9,417 bases of DNA. Origin: Alistipes sp. Its GTDB lineage: Bacteria > Bacteroidota > Bacteroidia > Bacteroidales > Rikenellaceae. The position numbers and the translations under genes were made by a program. The notes beneath the pieces were generated by a model, which saw only the letters and a list, made by a program, of their open reading frames with translations, was not told the origin of the DNA and searched no databases. The stretch covers positions 4,320 to 13,736 of the forward strand of contig JAHZDG010000051.1 in assembly GCA_019422485.1 (NCBI GenBank), given 5' to 3'. Of this stretch, positions 5,488 through 9,417 are shown piece after piece. The stretch's first letter is position 1. The number at the start of each line of letters is the position of its first letter.

Positions 5488-6120
5488 TTAAATTTTCACT
5501 GTATAATGGTCGAACAACGACCGAAAATCTTCTTTGAGACTTGCCTGATAGGTATGGAACCCGAGTGAAGCCGCCGCAGCCACATTGGCCGCCGAATCGT
5601 CAACCATCAGACTCTCTTCGGGAGCGATGCCTCCCTCCTGAGCCATCCGCTCGAAAATGGCCGGATCGGGTTTCACCAACTTCATTTCATAGGAAAGGAA
5701 CACCCGATCGAAATAATCCATCAGCGTTCTTCCCTGTTTCGTAAAAACGTTCTGCCGCATCCAATCGAACATAATCACATTGGTATTGCTCAGCATAAAC
5801 ACCTGATACCCCTGCCGGCGCAACGACCGCAACATATCCAGTTTGTAGTCCGGAATATCGATCAAAAAACTGCACCAGGCCTCGTCGACCGTACGGGGAT
5901 CGACCGGATGGCCGGCCTGTTCGGAAACATACCGATATAAATCCTCGGGGGTGCCCGTGCCATTCTCCAGGGTCAGAAAAACCCCGCTTTGTTTATAGGG
6001 ATTGATCAAACGTTCGGGGTCGGGGAGTCCCAACCGCCGAAAGGCATCGAGACACCGGGACAAATCATAATCGATCAACACACCGCCCAAATCGAAAACA
6101 ATCGTACGAATTGAGGTCAT
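5488..6120 (-). CDS. HAD-family phosphatase, YihX-like
   Basis: This 210-residue soluble HAD superfamily hydrolase probably dephosphorylates a small metabolite, perhaps a sugar phosphate as E. coli YihX does with alpha-D-glucose-1-phosphate. Motif I is IVFDLGGVLIDYD at 7-19, with D10 as nucleophile and Gly instead of Asp at the +2 position, as in YihX. Motif II is VFMLSNTN at 107-114 (S111). Motif III is KLVKPDP at 147-153, where K150 is the likely lysine. Motif IV is MVDDSAANV at 172-180 (D174, D175). A helical cap fills about 18-95, the HAD-IA arrangement. The frame extends to a GTG at 6144, but the -7 box at 6144-6151 would place that codon before the transcript start, and ATG 6120 gives the normal N-terminus. 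The substrate is unknown. Confidence 0.88.
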   Translation of the reverse strand: MTSIRTIVFDLGGVLIDYDLSRCLDAFRRLGLPDPERLINPYKQSGVFLTLENGTGTPEDLYRYVSEQAGHPVDPRTVDEAWCSFLIDIPDYKLDMLRSLRRQGYQVFMLSNTNVIMFDWMRQNVFTKQGRTLMDYFDRVFLSYEMKLVKPDPAIFERMAQEGGIAPEESLMVDDSAANVAAAASLGFHTYQASLKEDFRSLFDHYTVKI

Positions 6121-6143
6121 GATTCTACAGGTTGAGTTTCGCA

Positions 6144-6151
6144 CAAAGATA
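6144..6151 (-). promoter_or_regulatory. Putative Bacteroidetes -7 box for the HAD-lipoprotein operon
   Basis: The minus strand reads TATCTTTG, an exact TAnnTTTG match, 23 bases upstream of ATG 6120. The nearest upstream TTTG (6168-6165) is only 13 bases away instead of 19, so the -33 element is weak or absent. Confidence 0.5.
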
Positions 6152-6185
6152 AAAAGAATAAAAGCAAAGTTCTCGCTTCGGAAGA

Positions 6186-6216
6186 TTTGCTTATTATGCC
6201 GCTTTCGCTATCTTTG
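6186..6216 (+). promoter_or_regulatory. Consensus Bacteroidetes promoter for DUF4492-cydAB
   Basis: TTTG at 6186-6189, a 19-base spacer and TATCTTTG at 6209-6216 match both elements exactly. The -7 box ends 24 bases before the DUF4492 ATG. This places the transcript start after the alternative upstream TTG codon at 6187 and so supports ATG 6241. Confidence 0.86.
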
Positions 6217-6240
6217 AATTATCAATCCGACGAGAACCCC

Positions 6241-6465
6241 ATGAAAGAGAACCATCCGATCTGTCGTGTCTATCGTTTCTATCGGGACGGATTTCGCCAC
6301 ATGACGGTGGGGCGAACGCTTTGGGTCGTGATTCTGCTCAAACTGTTCATTCTATTCGCCATTCTGAAGGTCTTTTTCTTTCCCGATTTTCTGGGGCGTT
6401 TCTCCGACGACACCCAAAAAGGAGCTTATGTGCGTGATCAACTGATCGAACGCAACATGCCATAA
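6241..6465 (+). CDS. DUF4492 small single-pass membrane protein
   Basis: This 74-residue protein has a basic, aromatic N-terminal stretch containing CRVYRFYRDGFRHMTVGR at 8-25. One transmembrane helix follows at about 26-47, then a charged tail ending YVRDQLIERN. The pattern YRFYRDGF-x-x-MT-x-G-x-TLW and the LLKLFILF helix match DUF4492 as I know it from Bacteroidetes, where it usually sits directly before cydA. It is first in the operon here, 104 bases ahead of cydA and behind the shared promoter. By analogy with CydX, CydY and CydH, which are small single-helix subunits of other bd oxidases, it may stabilise the oxidase or help haem insertion. That role is inferred from position and topology, not from similarity to CydX. 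The positive-inside rule suggests a cytoplasmic N-terminus. Confidence 0.87.
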   Translation: MKENHPICRVYRFYRDGFRHMTVGRTLWVVILLKLFILFAILKVFFFPDFLGRFSDDTQKGAYVRDQLIERNMP

Positions 6466-6569
6466 ATAGATTGATTCGGAAAACTTGGGTCCATATTTGC
6501 ATACCCTCCAAAACTTCCCAACATTTCCACAGACAGTAAACTCCGATCGTTTCTCCAAAATCTCTGCCT

Positions 6570-8147
6570 ATGCTTCTCGCTACGACTGATCTGATGAATG
6601 TGGTGGACTGGTCTCGAGCCCAATTCGCCATGACGGCCATCTACCATTGGCTGTTCGTTCCGCTGACCCTGGGTCTCGGATTTATCTGCGCCATCATGGA
6701 GACACTCTACTACCGGACCGGTGACCCGTTCTGGAAACGAACCGTCAAATTCTGGATGCGCATTTTCGGTATCAATTTCGCCATCGGGGTCGCTACGGGG
6801 ATCATCCTCGAATTCGAATTCGGCACCAACTGGTCGAACTACTCCCACTTTGTCGGCGACATCTTCGGCGCTCCGCTGGCCATCGAAGGCATCATGGCCT
6901 TCTTCATGGAAAGCACCTTCATCGCCATCATGTTTTTCGGATGGAACAAGGTTTCCAAAGGCTTCCACCTGGCATCGACCTGGTTGACCGCCATCGGCGC
7001 CAATCTGTCGGCCCTATGGATTCTGGTCGCCAACGCCTGGATGCAGTATCCGGTGGGCATGACCTTCAATCCAGAAACCGCCCGCAACGAAATGACCTCT
7101 TTCTGGGAAGTGCTCTTCTCGCCGGTGGCGATGAACAAATTCTTCCACACGGTGACTTCCGGATATGTATTGGCCGCCATCGTCGTCATCGGGATCAGCG
7201 CCTGGTTTCTGCTCAAAAAACGTGAAGAGATCATGGCTCGTAAAAGCATGGTAGTAGCCGCGCTGTTCGGAGGGGTGAGCCTGTTGCTGCTGTTATGGAC
7301 GGGCGACGGATCGGCCAAGATGATCGCCAAAGTTCAACCCATGAAACTGGCCTCGATGGAAGCCCTCTATGACGGGAAAACCGGAGCCGGGCTGTCGGTG
7401 ATCGGTCTGCTGAAACCGGAACCCCAACGCACCCAGGAAAACGATATTTTCTACTTCAACCTGGAAGTGCCGAAAATGCTCTCATGGCTGAGCTTCGGAG
7501 ACGGGAATGCTTATATTCCTGGCATCAACGATCTGCTCAACGGCAATCCGGAACAAGGCATTCTCTCCACCGAAGAGAAAATGCGTCGCGGCCGGATCGC
7601 CATCGAAACCCTGGCCGACTACCGCGATGCCCGTCAATCGGGAGACTCCATCCAAATGGCTTCCACGCTTCTGAAATTCAATCCTGAAACACCGGAAGGG
7701 AAAGCCTTCCTGAACGATTATTTCAAATATTTCGGCTACGGCTACTTCTCCTCACCCACAGAAGTGGTTCCTCCGGTTCCGCTGATTTTCTATTCGTTCC
7801 GCGTGATGGTCGGATTAGGCACCTATTTTCTGTTGCTGTTCGCACTGGTCCTCTACCTCGCCAAAAAACAGAAACTGGGCGCATATCCCTGGCTGAACCG
7901 AATCATGTTATGGTCCATTCCGCTGGCCTATCTGTGCAGCGTATCGGGATGGATCGTAGCCGAATTAGGACGACAGCCCTGGACCATCCAGGACCTGCTG
8001 CCTACCGTAGCAGCCGTATCCCGTGTGGATTCGACTTCGGTGATGGTCACTTTCTTCATTTTCGTCGCGCTGTTCACCACGTTGCTGATCGCCGAACTGA
8101 AAATCATGACCAAACAGATCCAAATCGGCCCGCACGACGAACAATAA
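6570..8147 (+). CDS. cydA: Cytochrome bd quinol oxidase subunit I (CydA)
   Basis: CydA is the catalytic inner-membrane subunit that oxidises quinol and carries haems b558, b595 and d to reduce oxygen to water. The 525-residue product keeps the key residues, shifted by 7 relative to E. coli over the N-terminal half: H26 (E. coli H19), E106 and E114 in APLAIEGIMAFFMES (E99, E107), H193 in NKFFHTVTSGYV (H186), and K259 and E264 in QPMKLASMEA (K252, E257). Further on, M413 in SFRVMVGLG corresponds to M393, and E465 in VAELGRQPW to E445. The Q-loop between about 250 and 405 is long, comparable with the E. coli L-type in length but different in sequence. ATG 6570 matches the family N-terminus; M9 (6594) is a less likely alternative. 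The gene follows DUF4492 and precedes cydB by 32 bases. Confidence 0.97.
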   Translation: MLLATTDLMNVVDWSRAQFAMTAIYHWLFVPLTLGLGFICAIMETLYYRTGDPFWKRTVKFWMRIFGINFAIGVATGIILEFEFGTNWSNYSHFVGDIFGAPLAIEGIMAFFMESTFIAIMFFGWNKVSKGFHLASTWLTAIGANLSALWILVANAWMQYPVGMTFNPETARNEMTSFWEVLFSPVAMNKFFHTVTSGYVLAAIVVIGISAWFLLKKREEIMARKSMVVAALFGGVSLLLLLWTGDGSAKMIAKVQPMKLASMEALYDGKTGAGLSVIGLLKPEPQRTQENDIFYFNLEVPKMLSWLSFGDGNAYIPGINDLLNGNPEQGILSTEEKMRRGRIAIETLADYRDARQSGDSIQMASTLLKFNPETPEGKAFLNDYFKYFGYGYFSSPTEVVPPVPLIFYSFRVMVGLGTYFLLLFALVLYLAKKQKLGAYPWLNRIMLWSIPLAYLCSVSGWIVAELGRQPWTIQDLLPTVAAVSRVDSTSVMVTFFIFVALFTTLLIAELKIMTKQIQIGPHDEQ

Positions 8148-8179
8148 CCTTTACCCCCTGATCAAAAAACGACAATACA

Positions 8180-9328
8180 ATGGAAACTTACACGATACTG
8201 CAACACTACTGGTGGCTGATCATCAGCCTGCTGGGCGCCCTGCTGGTATTTCTGCTCTTTGTGCAAGGCGGTCAGGGCCTGCTTTACACCATCGGCCGTA
8301 CCGAATCGCAACGCAACATGATCGTCAACAGCCTCGGCCGGAAATGGGAATTCACCTTCACGACGCTGGTTACGTTCGGCGGGGCTTTTTTCGCCTCGTT
8401 CCCTCTGTTTTACAGCACCAGTTTCGGCGGGGCCTTTTATGTCTGGATGCTGATCCTGCTGGTATTTGTCATCCAAGCCGTAGCGTACGAATTCCGACGC
8501 AAACCGCAGAACTTCTTGGGTGAAAAAACCTATAACGCCTTCCTGATCATCAATGGGGTAGCGGGAGCCTTTTTGCTGGGAGCCGCGGTGGCCACGCTCT
8601 TCACGGGTGCTCCTTTCACCGTGGATCGCATGAACCTGACTCACTATGACGGATGGAGCACCATCTCCCAATGGTCCACCCCCTGGCGAGGTCTCGATGC
8701 CCTGGCCGACTACCGCAACTGGGCTTTGGGTTTCAGCCTGCTGTTTTTATCCCGGGTTCTGGGACTCGAATATTTTCTGAACAACATCGACGACGAAGAG
8801 ATCGCCGCACGTTCCCGGCGCCACCTCTGGTATAATGCGATTCCCTTTGTCGTCTGCTTTCTGGTTTTTGTGATCAGCCTGCTTTGTTCTCCGGGATGGG
8901 CCGTAGACCGGACGACGGGCATCATTTCGGTGGAAAGCTACAAATACCTGCATAATTTTCTGGCTCTTCCCATGGTAGCCATTCTATTTCTGGCAGGCGT
9001 TGTATCGGTTTTATGGAGCATCTGGATCGGAGCCCGTCAAGGCTCACGCCGGGCCATCTGGTTCGGTGGGGCAGGGACCATCGCCGCCGTACTTTCCCTG
9101 TTGCTGATCGCCGGCTACAACGACACCGCATACTATCCTTCATTGACCGACATGCAAAGTTCACTGACGATCTACAATAGCTCGTCCAGTGAATTTACCT
9201 TGCGGGTGATGAGTTTTGTTTCGCTCCTGATCCCCTTTGTGGTTGCCTACATCTGGTACGCCTGGCGCGCCATGAACCGCAAACGAATCACCCCCAAAGA
9301 GATGGAACAGGAAGAACACCTTTATTGA
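8180..9328 (+). CDS. cydB: Cytochrome bd quinol oxidase subunit II (CydB)
   Basis: CydB is the haem-free partner of CydA in the inner membrane. The 382-residue product has about eight to nine hydrophobic helices. WWLIISLLGALLVFLLFVQG at 11-30 and KWEFTFTTLVTFGGAFFASF at 55-74 are the best landmarks, with ESYKYLHNF at 252-260 and SLTIYNSSSSEFTLRVM at 328-344 later. The C-terminus ends in LY, as in E. coli CydB (which ends HSLY). Against E. coli, the DGFDMGVG segment with D26 and D29 is replaced by QGGQGLLY (Q29, Q32), and D58 aligns with E57. I recall QGGQ from Bacteroides CydB, so this looks like a lineage trait, not damage. The gene closes the operon, and a strong terminator begins 12 bases after its TGA. 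Confidence 0.96.
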   Translation: METYTILQHYWWLIISLLGALLVFLLFVQGGQGLLYTIGRTESQRNMIVNSLGRKWEFTFTTLVTFGGAFFASFPLFYSTSFGGAFYVWMLILLVFVIQAVAYEFRRKPQNFLGEKTYNAFLIINGVAGAFLLGAAVATLFTGAPFTVDRMNLTHYDGWSTISQWSTPWRGLDALADYRNWALGFSLLFLSRVLGLEYFLNNIDDEEIAARSRRHLWYNAIPFVVCFLVFVISLLCSPGWAVDRTTGIISVESYKYLHNFLALPMVAILFLAGVVSVLWSIWIGARQGSRRAIWFGGAGTIAAVLSLLLIAGYNDTAYYPSLTDMQSSLTIYNSSSSEFTLRVMSFVSLLIPFVVAYIWYAWRAMNRKRITPKEMEQEEHLY

Positions 9329-9339
9329 TCAACCTACTG

Positions 9340-9378
9340 CTTGGCGAACCTCCTCTTCGGAGTTCGCCAAGTTTTTTT
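9340..9378 (+). terminator. Intrinsic terminator of the DUF4492-cydAB operon
   Basis: CTTGGCGAAC at 9340-9349 pairs perfectly with 9362-9371. Three more pairs (9351-9353 with 9359-9361) lie inside, after a one-base bulge at 9350, with a 5-nt loop. Seven T residues follow at 9372-9378. The remaining 39 bases to the window edge show no gene. Confidence 0.93.
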
Positions 9379-9417
9379 GGCTTCTCAAAGCCCGGATCTC
9401 TCCTCCAGCCTTTACCC

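Noticed and set aside
6121..6144. A GTG start at 6144 for the HAD phosphatase
   Set aside because: The -7 box occupies 6144-6151, so the transcript would start downstream of that codon. ATG 6120 gives the normal HAD N-terminus.
6187..6240. A TTG start at 6187 for DUF4492
   Set aside because: The TTG is part of the promoter TTTG element, and the extra 18 residues do not resemble the family.
6438..6968. A long antisense open frame over the start of cydA
   Set aside because: cydA is certain from its haem and quinol residues. The antisense frame has biased composition and no recognisable domain, so it is a shadow of cydA codon use.
8162..8671. An antisense open frame over the start of cydB
   Set aside because: It has a polar, repetitive composition typical of the reverse complement of hydrophobic membrane-protein codons.

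Overview
The window looks like chromosomal DNA from a Bacteroidales bacterium. The clearest sign is the promoter architecture: three sites carry the Bacteroidetes primary-sigma consensus TTTG, a 19-nt spacer, then TAnnTTTG, and three more have a TAnnTTTG -7 box alone. Supporting signs are the absence of Shine-Dalgarno-like starts, a DUF4492 gene directly ahead of cydAB, and a CydB of the QGGQ type that I recall from Bacteroides. The mid-range GC and protein style would fit Rikenellaceae or a relative, but I cannot fix the genus. I see no insertion sequence, phage, CRISPR array or defence island. This is ordinary core and lightly accessory chromosome.

Layout, left to right. A possible tail of an unknown gene (1-48) abuts recR (+, recombinational repair). 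recR converges on a small META-domain lipoprotein (-) across a symmetric terminator. The lipoprotein diverges from ridA (+), with the two -7 boxes 22 bp apart. ridA converges on a secreted GH29 alpha-L-fucosidase (-) across another symmetric terminator. A 330-bp gap with the fucosidase promoter separates it from a flavodoxin-fold protein (+) that has a compact four-cysteine motif.

The centre holds a two-tRNA proline operon on the minus strand (anticodons UGG then CGG), with a consensus promoter and an intrinsic terminator. Just upstream, also on the minus strand, is a two-gene unit: a YihX-like HAD phosphatase followed 11 nt later by a six-bladed beta-propeller lipoprotein. Divergent from it is the last operon, DUF4492-cydA-cydB (+). 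It runs from a textbook promoter at 6186-6216 to a strong terminator at 9340-9378.

The cyd operon encodes a cytochrome bd quinol oxidase, which lets an anaerobe consume traces of oxygen. All the haem and quinol residues I can map to E. coli CydA are present. The most interesting points are the small DUF4492 membrane protein as a candidate accessory subunit, the loss of two CydB aspartates, and the possible [4Fe-4S] site in the flavoprotein. I did not find a clearly new multi-gene system.
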